This document shows, piece by piece, positions 36,350 through 47,316 of a stretch of DNA of 64,000 nt; the first letter of the stretch is position 1; every line of letters starts with the position of its first letter. Origin of the DNA: Gnetum montanum (lineage: Eukaryota > Streptophyta > Gnetopsida > Gnetales > Gnetaceae); contig MNCI01001420.1 in the NCBI GenBank assembly GCA_015680685.1, positions 63,741-127,740 on the forward strand. Direction: 5' to 3'. The notes below the pieces were generated by a model that was given only the letters and a program-made list of their open reading frames with translations, ran no database searches and had not been told where the DNA came from. Position numbers and translations under genes: made by a program.

Positions 36350-36645
36350 CACTAGTCATGGTCAGGTCATAATCACTGACTAAGAGCCATGGTTAGGTCA
36401 TTTTGACCAAAAAGTACAAGAATGTGAAGATATGTCTCTATTTTTTATAAAATTTTTTTTCTACATAATCACAAGTTAACCATGAGTCAACCATGAGTTA
36501 TGGTCAAGTTGTAGTCTACGATATTTTGTTATTTTTAACTTCTTTTAATATCAACATTAATTTGAGATCAATCATGAGTCATGGTGGAGGTTATGGTATA
36601 GACCACAGGTCATGGTAAAGTTATGGTAAGGTCACGGTTAATTAT
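36350..36645 (+). repeat. Cluster of degenerate CATGAGT/GTCATGGT motifs
   Basis: Roughly a dozen variants of CATGAGTTATGGT, GGTCAGGTCAT and CATGAGTCATGGT in 300 bp. The vocabulary resembles 22080-22440, so both may derive from one transposon family with subterminal repeats. No terminus identified here. Confidence 0.4.
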
Positions 36646-38109
36646 TTTCGCTATTTTTTGTGTCTTTTGTGTTCCTCAAGCAATAGTTGAGTTTCAAATC
36701 TCAATTCATGTTAAAAATATATTTTGGGTTATGTTGGATGAGAGTTGACTACTTGACATATTTTTTTGGAGGCCACATGTGGGTTTTGTCATGTGAGCTC
36801 AACCATATAATTGGTTCTCCACCATAAATGTTGGTTTGTGTGTTTTATGTGGCTATGTGAATGAACACTCAGTAGGAGCTAATACCAAGTTGTGTGATCG
36901 GTTTATATGGGCTTGCCCCCACATTGAGTACCTTAGAAGCATCTAGGAGGCTCTTAATATAGGCTTCATCCTACAAGAAAGTATAAGTATTTGATTCTCC
37001 ATCGGTATTTTTATACCTCTAAAACATTAGAGAATTTGCTAGACAACTCTAACACTCGTAGGTGTAGATATTGGATGAGTGTTTCCACTAGAGCTTGTTA
37101 AGACTAAATAAATCCATGTGTATTGTAAATGCTAAATTATAGTGGTTAAATAAAAACTCACAATGACATATCATGACTAACTAATGATAAATGAACTGAG
37201 TATACATGACAATGAATTCACATGTTACATTGAGTGCAACCTAGTCCGTGTGATTTTCTGGTTGATGGGACGGAGAAGATGGTTTTTTGTTAAAGTTTTG
37301 GTTGATGTTATTCATGTTAATCTATATATTATGATGTGTGTAGTATGCTACTAATGTGTGCTTGTTGGTCAAAGTGCCATTGCCTAGTCCTCTTGCATGA
37401 ATACTTATCCTCAGATAATTAGGAGGAAGTACTAATGTATTGTACTTAGTTTGTCTTCACTCCCACTTTTATTTACAAGTCACCAAGGCTAGGAGAAGTA
37501 GGAGGGCCATGAGATTCTAGATGATAATTTTATATATTTGTTAGCTTACTTACAGTTTCCAATAGAAGATTGATATTTGATGTTTTCATACTTGAACTTA
37601 TGGACATATGCTAGATAGTTTTCTATATGCTCATTATGACTAGATGGATATTCATATGTTGTGCACATTATGTATTTTTTTTGATATTACATAATATCAT
37701 GGATTGTAGTAGATAATTTATGATATTTCATGTACAAATGATTCTTAATCATAGTTTTCATATTTGATATTTTCTTTATACATATTATATGATCATAATT
37801 CAATTGGTTTTGTTAGGTTATTGTATCATGTTATTCCTTTTGCTATTCCTTTTATGCTTCACTAGAACATTTCATTATATGTTTTTGTTAACATTACCTA
37901 GGTTTTTGAGACTTTGACCTAATCTAATGCTTTCTTACTTAGGGTTAGGTAGGAGATTGTCACACGCCCTACTATTATATCCAACACCTAGTCCATAATA
38001 TTAAAGAGGGAAATAATGTTTAAAGGTGGTCATGTTTAGAAGCCTAAAATGAATGCAAATTTTCCATTTGAATATTTTTTAGAAATGATAACAAGCGGGT
38101 TAATAAGGA
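36646..38109. other. AT-rich intergenic stretch
   Basis: No gene supported. 36720-37070 has the flavour of an LTR (multiple short clauses with TG and CA ends) but I could not pair or bound it. Confidence 0.35.
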
Positions 38110-38180
38110 TTACCACTTAGAGTGATGGTAAGGTGCTTGTTTATTAAGTCGTAAGACTTAGGTTTGAGCGTGGGTGTAGG
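38110..38180 (+). repeat. tRNA-derived SINE-like relic
   Basis: TTAGAGTGATGGTAAGGTGC (A-box-like) and GACTTAGGTTTGAGCGTGGG (B-box-like) about 35 bp later. Reverse-complement relative of 11960-12040. Confidence 0.5.
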
Positions 38181-39342
38181 CACTTGAAAAAGGTTAGGAT
38201 TACACTCACTATTAGCAAGTGGGCTAATCCACTCACTAGTAGCAACTAGGTAAATGAATCCTACCTTTAGGAGTTTTTTAATTTTCTATTTTATAACCTC
38301 TTTCAATTTAGGTTTCAATCTACATTAAGGCAGGCACTAGGACTTTACTAATAAATTTATGTATCTATGCTGTTTGTATATATGTAGATTAGTTCTTGTG
38401 ATTTCATCATATGATCAAGAAAATGTAGTCAACCATTTATTTACCATGTCCAACAACTTTCTTTCCTAATCCTTAGTGAGATTGACATTAGTCATAACTG
38501 GTTTTTTGTTCACTAGATATACATATTTTAGAAAATCACGTAAGGTTTTCAATTTAATTGACTTTAGCAAAGTTTGCTTAGTAATTTCGAAATTTTCCTA
38601 GTTAACAAATTCCTCTTACACATAGCCATATTGAAAAAGTTTCATTAACATTTTGTCCATAGAAGATGTTTGGATGGAATAAAGTGTAAATGAGAGGAAA
38701 AAGACGAAGACCTTGCACACAGAGTTATAGGTTGAAGAAACTCTAAAGGATAGTAGTAATGAGTATGATGGGTAACAGAGCTAGTAGGAGAGATAGGTTG
38801 TTATACATAATATCCATAAAGATTGTATTGTTAATAGATATATTGTTATATGTGATGACATTACCCATAAATGTGGATTTTTCTACCTAATAATATTGTT
38901 TATAAGATTGCATTCATGCCCTCCTTGTATAGTACTATGTTTGGTATTGTTATTTGTAGTAATCCTACAAGAGTAATAATATCTTTGATTGTTAAGAATT
39001 ATCAGGTTAAGAGCATAAGCAACTAATTCTTACACTAATATGATATAGGTGACATGGGTGAACATGCACCTTTTGGGTAGTAATATTGACAAATATCATA
39101 ACCATTGTTGTAAGAAAGCATCCCTTGTTGGTGTTTCAAAGGATGCTCCCCTTATGGAATGAAGGTGAGAAGAACTATGGAGAAATACTTAAGTTCCATG
39201 CTTTCTTAATCATAAAAAAAAGAACTACATGACCCTCATTCCTTGTACTGTTTCACAAGGATATGTAGGCTTTTAAAGGAGCTTTAACTGTAATGCTGAA
39301 GCCACTATCCTTTACTACAAAGTGAGGCTTAGGGTTGGATGT

Positions 39343-39628
39343 GTTAGAGTACGAATATGTCTTAGCTCTTTTAAGGAACGATGTCTCTTATTTGTTGATA
39401 GTGCATCAATTTGGTGGATTATATGATTATCAAAGTGTCCTTGTGATACTCCTAATACTTGGACTAAGATACGATATGTGAGTTATGTACTTATATTGTA
39501 CTTGTAGATTCTTGAGAATATTAAGGTAGAGTCCACCTTGAGTATGCTCTTAAATAATTGATAACTATAGGAATCTTGGGTCAATCAATGCTTACCCATA
39601 GTAGTATTGTTACACTTGGTATCAAAGC
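39343..39628 (+). repeat. Possible copia-type LTR end with tRNA-iMet PBS
   Basis: TGGTATCAAAGC at 39617-39628 matches the initiator-tRNA-Met PBS (TGGTATCAGAGC) of plant copia and TRIM elements with one transition. A candidate LTR runs from TGTTAGAG (39343) to TTGTTACA (39614), 272 bp. No partner LTR was identified. Confidence 0.4.
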
Positions 39629-40290
39629 TAGGATGGTTTAAGAAGATGACTTATTTATACACTTTTGCAAGTAGTTACAAGTAATAGATGAGATGCCTAA
39701 AGAAAAGTGAATAGATCCTAATCCTAATTTTATAAAGGATTCAATTATAGAAATAGCTATTACAAGTAGGTAATACAATTATGTGTTGCTTACTTGAGGT
39801 AGAAAAGACCAAATAACTTTGAGGAAGTTTCTTTCTTATTTAAATAAGCTCTAGCACAAAACACAAATGTGCTATAGTGCAAAATTTTATACTAAGAAAT
39901 CATGTGGTGTGCCAAGTGAATGATATACATGATCTCTTATTTGTGCAAAACAATTATGTATGCATGAGTTGGTTATGGTGAATTGTAAGAGAAACTCATT
40001 CTCTTTTACCAATTGATCCTTGTGATATTTTAAGAAAATGATTTCATCATGCATCAAATATTTGGCTAATAAAAACTAGACAAATATTTTGAACAAAACT
40101 CTCCAACTCTTTTACTTAAAGAAACAAAGGTAAACCTCAATTTATATATAGTGTACATGATCCAAGAATAGCAACAATAATAATCAAGGCAGAGAAACAT
40201 GATTTTAGGAATACATAGCTCTAGATGATTTCTTTATTCATAGCTAATAATTTAAGCTTTATTTATTTTCTCAAGATTCTGGGCTCTATC

Positions 40291-40304
40291 ACTTCCCTCT
40301 CAAA
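40291..40304 (-). other. Copia polypurine tract and 3' LTR start
   Basis: Minus strand TTTGAGAGGGAAG then TGATAGAGCCC, placed about 30 bp past the RNase H C-terminal motifs, as expected for PPT followed by a 3' LTR extending toward lower coordinates. LTR end not located. Confidence 0.45.
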
Positions 40305-40329
40305 CTTAATTGGTAACATAGATTCTAGA

Positions 40330-41640
40330 AATCATTTTTAGAGTAACAAGCCAAGAGAAAATTGGATTCACTATCATGTAGAAAGTGCTAATGTTATCAC
40401 AAAATATGGTAGAGGTTATAATAATGAAATTTCAAAGTCTTGCAAAATAAAACTAGGCCATGTCAATTTAGCATTAGTGGAACCAAATGAATGATACTCT
40501 GCCTCAACACTTGAATGTGCTATTGTAGATTTCTTTTTCACACTCCATAAAATGAAATTAGATTAAAGAAATGTGCAAAACCCAGTGATGGATCTTCTTG
40601 TGTTTGAACAACCAACCTAATTAGCATTAAAAAAAAACCATAAAGATAAAGTAAAATAGATGATAGAATTCTCATATCATATGAGAATGTTAGTGTTAAT
40701 GTGAACTAGATGATAAAGTGAACTTGTGTTAATGTGCCACTCAAATATCTTAGAATGTAGCTTGAAAATGACCTTTTGTAGGAGAGTTCGTAAATTAAGA
40801 TATTGTATTTACACTATAAGAGAGATTAGGTCAGGTCATGGTGAGATTCTGTAGTGAGTCCACAATACTTCTATAGAGTGCACAATTTTGAAATCACTTA
40901 GCACATTGATACATATCATGGGAAGTTACCATAGGAGTGGAAACATTCTTACAACCCAACATTTGTGAACACTTAAGAAGATCATAAGCATACTTTTCTT
41001 GAGATAAGAGTATGCCAATCGAAAATGGAGTAACCTCTATGCCCAAAAAATAATGCAAAGATGCCAAATCTTTCATTGCAAATTCAAAACCAAGTGTTGA
41101 TATCACATCATTCAAAAATTTTAGAGTGTTCCTTGTAATAATAATGTCATCAACATACAAAAGCAAGAAAATTATATGTTTAGTGCAATGAAGAGTCTAT
41201 CAAAGAAAAGAGTTGACTCTATCAAACCATGTTTGTGGACTTGTTGAAGTCCATATAGTGGATGCTTAAGATGATAGATATGTTTGGAAAATTTGAGATC
41301 TTTAAAACTAGGGGGTTGTTCCATATAGATAGGCTCTGTGAGAAATATATGTAAAAAGGCATTTTTAACATCTAATTCTTTTATTAGCTAATGAAGAATT
41401 GTAGTAGTTGAGAGAATAATGCATATGGTAGTTGAGAATTGGGTTGAATGGTTATAAAAAACCCAATACCATCTACCTAATTAAATCCTTTAGCAACTAG
41501 ATGTGCTTTGAGTTGTTCCAACAAATCCTTAGACTTTATTTTTATTTTGAAAACCCATTTTCTACCAACTAGATTCATTTCTACAATCCCAATTGTCATT
41601 TTTTATGAAGTAATATCATTTCTTTCTGCATTGCATGGTG
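40330..41640 (-). pseudogene. pol: Ty1/copia reverse transcriptase-RNase H relic
   Basis: Minus strand in order: NLVGRKWVFKIKIKSK and LKAHLVAKGFN (41590-41450), a decayed LDVKNAFL region, HLKHPLYGLQQVHKHGLIES (about 41280-41210), the RT catalytic box LLYVDDIIIT (41165-41130), SLHYFLGIEVT and LLSQEKYAYDLLK, then RNase H: LYRSIVDSLQNLTMT, SYSVNTIS, WSVKKKSTIAHSSVEAEYHS (about 40545-40490) and a VNPIF motif near 40375. Stops and shifts make it inactive. Integrase and gag are not seen upstream. Lineage below copia not assigned. Confidence 0.88.
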
Positions 41641-44600
41641 CTAACAAGGATGTGAAAGAGAAGACTTAATAGAGTGTAGTTCAGTAGGTATATGTAAAAA
41701 AATAAGAGCCCACATAGAAGGAAGAATATGAGGACAACAAGTTCCATCTCTTGATCATATAATCATATGATGCCTCATAAGAGTATGATTTTCAAATTGC
41801 ACAATATTATTTGAAGTTTCAATATTTTCAATCACATCATTATGATTTCCAAAGTTCATACCTTCATAGATATCAGTAGGTTCTATCAAATTATTTTGTT
41901 CATTGCTAACATTAACTTTTTCACATCAATCATTGTCTAGCTCAAAACTAAAAAGGATAGAAGGATAATGTGGTGCGAATTTACTCTTTCTATCAGAAGA
42001 GATTATCTTTTGATACATGTCTTTAACAACCAAATTTAATCCATGACATATTTCCAAATTTTTCAAAGTGCCAAAAAATCTTTCCAAGGCTTCATTTGAC
42101 ATCCAAACTAACGACAAAAGATGTTGAGACAATGCTAAGAGAGCCACGAGATGAGGATACGGTGTTGGATGCTAAGTTTTGTCATGTTACATGAAAGTTG
42201 ACATTGCTAAGAATGCTAACATTAATGCATCATTAGCATCAATCCTAATTAGACAAAATTTTGTGAATTTTGCAAAAACAAATATTGAAGGATGCAAAAA
42301 CGATGCTAAGAGGCATGTGAGGCCAAGATGAGATGTTGATGACAAATGGTGCTGGCTCAAAAGTGCCAATGCTAACACTGATGCTAAGGTAGTGTCAACG
42401 TCAGTCATGGTACTTAGAAATTTTTTTGAAACTTTTCTAAGTTTCATTTCATGATCTTCAAGGTGCTTGAATTACTATCAAAATGAGCTAGGATGATGAC
42501 AAGGGTTGCAAGAAACTTGGGAATAGGACAAGATAGTAATTGAGAAGGTCAACAATGTCATCTTGTAAGTCCCAAAAAGTGTTGAGCTCATACTTAGTGA
42601 AATTTTGAAATGCTTCTCCTAAGTCAAATTTTAGAGCTCTTGGTGATCCTTCTTTAGTCTCAGACTGTCATTGAAAGCTACTTGAGAGAAGAAGAGAGAC
42701 CTTGGTAGCTTGTTGATGTAGGATATCATTGCTAGTAGGGGTCTCATAGGTGTTGACATTGACTTTGGAAAGCCAAAAACTGATTAGGAAATGAGTTGGA
42801 ATGACAATTTTGAAGTACCAAGAGACATGTAAACCTATGGAATGCTATGAACTTGATATACAAGATAATTTAGAGGTTTAAATATGAGTTTTGACCTTAC
42901 CAATATCCCATACTTAGCCAAAAATGTTAATTTTCTAGGTTTCAGAAAACTTGCAAAAAAGAGCCAATTCTAAAAGCATGGAGTGCTAAAACTATTGTGG
43001 ATGAGTTGTCTTGGCTCTAGGTAGTTATGACACATGTCTGAATGTAATTTTGGTGACATTCATGGGTCCCAATGATGATGATCTCAACACTAATGTAGCA
43101 TCAACATTAGCAACACTTACAAAAAATCTCAGACTTTTTTCGAGATCTTTTCAAAGTTGTCAGAATTAATGCTAAAAAGTTTGGATATGATTCCAAATGA
43201 TCAACAGATGCCTCCAAAGACTAGAAATATATCTTATGAAGCTATTTTTGTCACATTTTTTACTATGTTATCAAACATATATTGATTTAGAATTTGTTTT
43301 GCCTTCATCACTTAAAAAATTTTGACCCTCAGTCGTGGAGTCAAACTGCCAAATTTGTGAAATTTAAACCTTGTGGTGCCATGGGAGCTGAGGATGTACC
43401 ATTTGGCATCTCAAAGAATGTGAAATCTATATTAGCTCCAACACTTAAAAAAAAATTGATTTGTGTCAACCCCAATAATTAGAAAAATTTTGATTTTGTA
43501 GTTTTTCTTGGGCACTAAGAATAGAGTCCATAAGCTACATTATGAACCCAAATGATTTCTGGAGGCCTCAAAAACTTGGGAAACCATCCCATGATGTTGT
43601 GTTTGGGAATGAAAAAATGTCAATTCACACTTAATCTCAATTATGAAAAAAATAAAAAAAGTGAATACAATAGCACCTTCACAACTAGTGTTACCTACTA
43701 TTCCAAATATTTTGGGTGTTCCATTAAAACTAATGTTGTTTCTCCAAGATTTATCTTTGAAATTGTAAGCTAATGAGGATCAAACATGAAAAGTTATAGT
43801 GTTACATGGTAGAAGTCCTATAGTTTCCATGGCCTCTCTCCTCATTGATCCTATTAGCCCACTCATCCCACCTGTTTGGTTCCAAAAGGAGTCTCATTTT
43901 CAAATGTTATCAAATAGAATGGGGAATATGATCCAAAAAATTATGTTATCACTTTTTGCAATGAATGTATGTTGTTAGCTAATTATCCCCATACCATTCT
44001 AAGTAGCTTTTCAAACTCACTAAGAGGTAAAGCACTTATATGATATAAAGCCCTTCTTCATGGGTCCATCACTTTCTTAGAGCAACTGTTCATAGCCTTT
44101 GTGGAGAGTTTTATATAAAATATTAATAGTAGTGGCATGTTACAGAAAATCTTGGTCATCAAGTTTGGTTCCTAACAAATCTATCTCTAAGTTTATCTCA
44201 TGATGAACTTTAGCAACAATGGAGCTCATTCATACAGTTCTCGATGATTAATAATTGAATATTTTGAAATGGGCTACCAATGACTATATTTAGAGAAAAT
44301 TGGTCTATCCTAGGTCACTTAGCCTCCATGATGCCATCACTTCTACTAAACACATCAAGGATATGACCATCTAATGCAATGATCTTGAATGGGTTAAATT
44401 TTGCAATAAGGACAACAAAATGAAAGGTAAATGATGACCTTAATGAACCAAACCTCATCAGGTTCATCATTAAGCTATGTAGGAAACATGAACATAAATT
44501 CAAAGCTCAACCACATTGGGAAAAATTTCTCAAATAATGGACAACAAAGAAGAACACATAAAGATAGGTTAAAATATCATGAGTTTCCAATGACCTACAT

Positions 44601-44880
44601 ATAGTTGTATAATATGCTACTAAAGAAAGGACAAATTACCCCAAAACTAGTCTAGGAATAAACAAGGGCTTGCTAAAATGCGTAGATCCTAAAGTGCTTG
44701 CTATCTCTCATCTCAATGATATAGAGGAAACCTACCTAGGATCCCAACCTACATAAGTAGGATAAACTTCATCTACAAAACAAACCAATGAGTCTAATAC
44801 TAGTATTCCATGGTCATCTAGTTTATATGAATTCATAAGCTAGAAAAGCCATTGCCAAAGCGTAGCCACTATGAGAATCC
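41641..44880. other. Long stretch with no identified gene; motif-rich patches
   Basis: Short frames (41926-42147 and 42187-42447 minus, 43294-43773 plus) match nothing I recognise. 42150-42400 and 43050-43130 repeat ATGCTAAC, GATGCTAA and TAGCATCA words, which explains the Leu/Ala-rich minus frame there. Could hold the upstream part of the copia element or unrelated LTR sequence. Confidence 0.35.
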
Positions 44881-45364
44881 CATCCTATTTTATCTTCTTT
44901 CTTATTCATCTTATACTTAACTTTTTCACTTATTCTCTATTTCCAGTAATTCTAGTTATCAATGTTATTTTATTACTTTATTTTAATATTTCACAATATT
45001 TATTGCTTTCCTAGCTAAGTTTTTCTTTATATTTTACTCCTAACATTTAGCCTTTCTTTTGATCACATTTAGACCTTTCATTTTGATGATCGTTTGTTTT
45101 AATTTCACACTAGAAGAAAATAAAAAAAACATAAATATCTAAAAACTCAAAAAACCTAAAAAACATAGAAAACTAGAAAACTAATAGATAAAGAAAAACT
45201 AAAACAAACCATAAATACATAAAAACACAAAATTCATAAACATCAACAATGATTGTATCATAGCCATTGTCCATACAAATATCCATCATAGGTACATGCC
45301 ATCATCAATAAAAACACATAACATGCCATGAAAATAAAAATACAAAATTTAAGCATATCATGAA
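44881..45364. other. AT-rich low-complexity stretch
   Basis: T-rich 44880-45110 and A-rich 45115-45250 with many AAAACATAAA-like words. No coding. Confidence 0.5.
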
Positions 45365-45520
45365 TCATCATCTTAAATCTAACACTATCTCTCATCTCTC
45401 ATAGTTGATAACCCATAGTTTGATCATTGATAGAAAAAGCCTTTCCTACCACCTTTACATCCTCTCTAGCCTTGGCCCCACTACCAGAAGTTCCTAGTGC
45501 ATCAATACCTATATAAAAAA
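45365..45520 (-). pseudogene. Exon-like fragment of unidentified minus-strand gene
   Basis: After TTTTTTATATAG on the minus strand (acceptor-like, about 45515) a frame reads GIDALGTSGSGAKAREDVKV and GKAFSINDQTMGYQL to a stop near 45400. Flanking sequence is intron-like A/T-rich. Family not recognised. Confidence 0.35.
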
Positions 45521-45659
45521 TAAGAAAAACAAAAATATTTAATAAAAACACATAAAATACTAAAATAACCAAGCAAAACTACAAAATGCACAGACTAAAA
45601 AAATCAACACAAAATACATAAAACTTTAAAACTAACTAATTCAAAACCTTTTTTTTACC

Positions 45660-46080
45660 CATAATTGCATGACCCACTTCACCCCCTTTTTCACCTACTT
45701 CTACTACCTCTCGAGCTGCTTCTTACTTATATTCATTTATGAGATTTTAGGTTATCTCCTCTTGGGTACGAAATGTGAATCCCAAATCCTCCATGTTCAC
45801 ATCCAGTACCTCTAGCAATATGGGATCATTAACACTAGTCTCTCTCTTAACCCTTCTACTCTCCTCTCCTCCTGTGGAACTTAATACATCACTCATCTCA
45901 ATCTTCTCTATGAGTAGGTCTTTAACCTACCTAACAATCCTCTTCTCCTTAAACTATTTTGTAAGAAGTAAACTTTGTTTTCTTGTATAATAGCTTGTTC
46001 CTTTTCTACTAATGCCCTTAATACTCTCATGCAATGTGGTTGTCCTTAAATGTAGTGTTCAAACTCTCTAGACTTAACAA
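45660..46080 (-). pseudogene. Exon-like fragment of unidentified minus-strand gene
   Basis: Minus strand opens at ATGGTGCAAGTTG (about 46085) and, with shifts, gives SREFEHY, RVLRALVEKEQAIIQENK, then EKIEMSDVLSSTGGEESRRV and LLEVLDVNMEDLGFTFRTQE, reaching EVGEKGGEVGHAIMG before GGTAAAAA. Charged, probably helical. It sits just left of element D. With the pieces at 59663-62252 in the same orientation it may be one interrupted gene or transposon. Confidence 0.35.
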
Positions 46081-46226
46081 CTTGCACCATTAAATAGTAT
46101 GAGCAATCACCAAGGAATCATGAGAATAACCTAACTACCAATAAAAAGAAGCTATGGGGTTGTGATATACCACTTTACTCCTATGCAAATCTGCTCTTAG
46201 GTTTCTTACTTCTCCTTGTAAACATG

Positions 46227-47163
46227 TTCTGAGTCACGTTAAGTTGGTCACATTGATGAGGCCTCGTCGACAAGGCCTTGTCAACGAGGCCTAGTTGATG
46301 CATCTTATCATGCATTGATGAGGCCCTTGTTGATGCAGTGTCGATTTTCTTGATTTTCAGCTATAAATACACGCTTGTGGCCACATTTATGGCATAAGTA
46401 GATTGTAATTGTAGGAAAGCTCTTGCATTTTTTCCATTTGAAAGTTAGAATTTTTCCTCTAAGTGCTCGCAGCAGGAGTCATTGAGTGTATGGATCTTTA
46501 TTCAAGCATTGTTGTACCTAAGCATGATAGTGTGTGTGGAAATAAAGATGATCTTTTTGATAAACCTTGCAGCACTTTGGATAGATTAGCTATTTTATTT
46601 ATACATTCAATGTTTTTAGTTATTTGTTAAATGTTTTCAATTATTTTGTAAATATTTTCTAGCAATTAAGTTAATGAAGTAATTAAGCTAGATAGATTAA
46701 ATACATAAGTACAACTGCTTCCAGCGTAACACGTATTTACTTGGTAATCCCATCAAGATTATTGCTTAGTACACCCAAAAGTGTAGCGCTTGGTCACCCA
46801 ACAGTGGATACATGGGTTTAGGACGTGTATGGAAAGTGGGAATGGATACTTATGTTAGGATTAGTTAAATGATTAGTTAGTTAGTTAATTTATATTAGTT
46901 AATCAAATTCCTTTTTTATCTACATTTCAAGCACCCAACTATAAAACATAAAAATGATAAAAATTGAATGCTTGAGTTACACTTAACCATACCAATGAAC
47001 ATCACAAGTGTCATTGGGAAGACAATGATTAACCTTAAGGCTAGATTCACTTCCTAAAGGACTAGTGCACTGGAAATGACAAATTCTATGGAATTTGACC
47101 GAATCACATGTGAACGCTTTGTGATTCATATGGTTGGGTGTAGGGGTACCTTGCTACTCATTA
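46227..47163 (+). repeat. Element D 5' LTR
   Basis: 937 bp. The start has decayed to TTCTGAGTCAC (compare TGATAAGTTAC at 58381) and the end to CTCATTA. Array 46251-46343, TATA 46361-46370 (CTATAAATAC), AATAAA 46541-46546, and an inverted repeat GTACACCC..GTGTAGC near 46779-46797. Confidence 0.92.
46251..46370 (+). promoter_or_regulatory. U3 motif array and TATA box, element D 5' LTR
   Basis: CATTGATGAGGCCTCGTCGA, CAAGGCCTTGTCAACGAGGC and TTGATGAGGCCC units, each centred on palindromic AGGCCT, then CTATAAATAC. Quite unlike the GATATC arrays of A and B. Confidence 0.75.
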
Positions 47164-47164
47164 T

Positions 47165-47182
47165 TGGCACCGTTGCCAAGGA
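47165..47182 (+). other. Primer-binding site of element D
   Basis: TGGCACCGTTGCCAAGGA, one base after the LTR; best preserved tRNA-Asp-type PBS in the window apart from two or three transitions. Confidence 0.88.
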
Positions 47183-47316
47183 CTTTGTTTGTGGAACATT
47201 CATTATATCATTGTATGAACCTAAAGGTTAGTATCATTCCCAATATACATAGAATTATTAAAGCACACTGACAATTTCATTTTGTTTTACAAAATTTCTT
47301 CTTCTTCTCACAAGCA

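Noticed and set aside
40812-40860. CACTATAAGAGAG followed by GGTCAGGTCATGGT looked like a CACTA terminus with subterminal repeat
   Set aside because: On the minus strand it codes the copia RNase H stretch LYRSIVDSLQNLTMT and SYSV, so it belongs to the copia relic.
42187-42447. 86-codon minus frame rich in Leu and Ala
   Set aside because: Explained by repeated GATGCTAA/ATGCTAAC words; no family resemblance.
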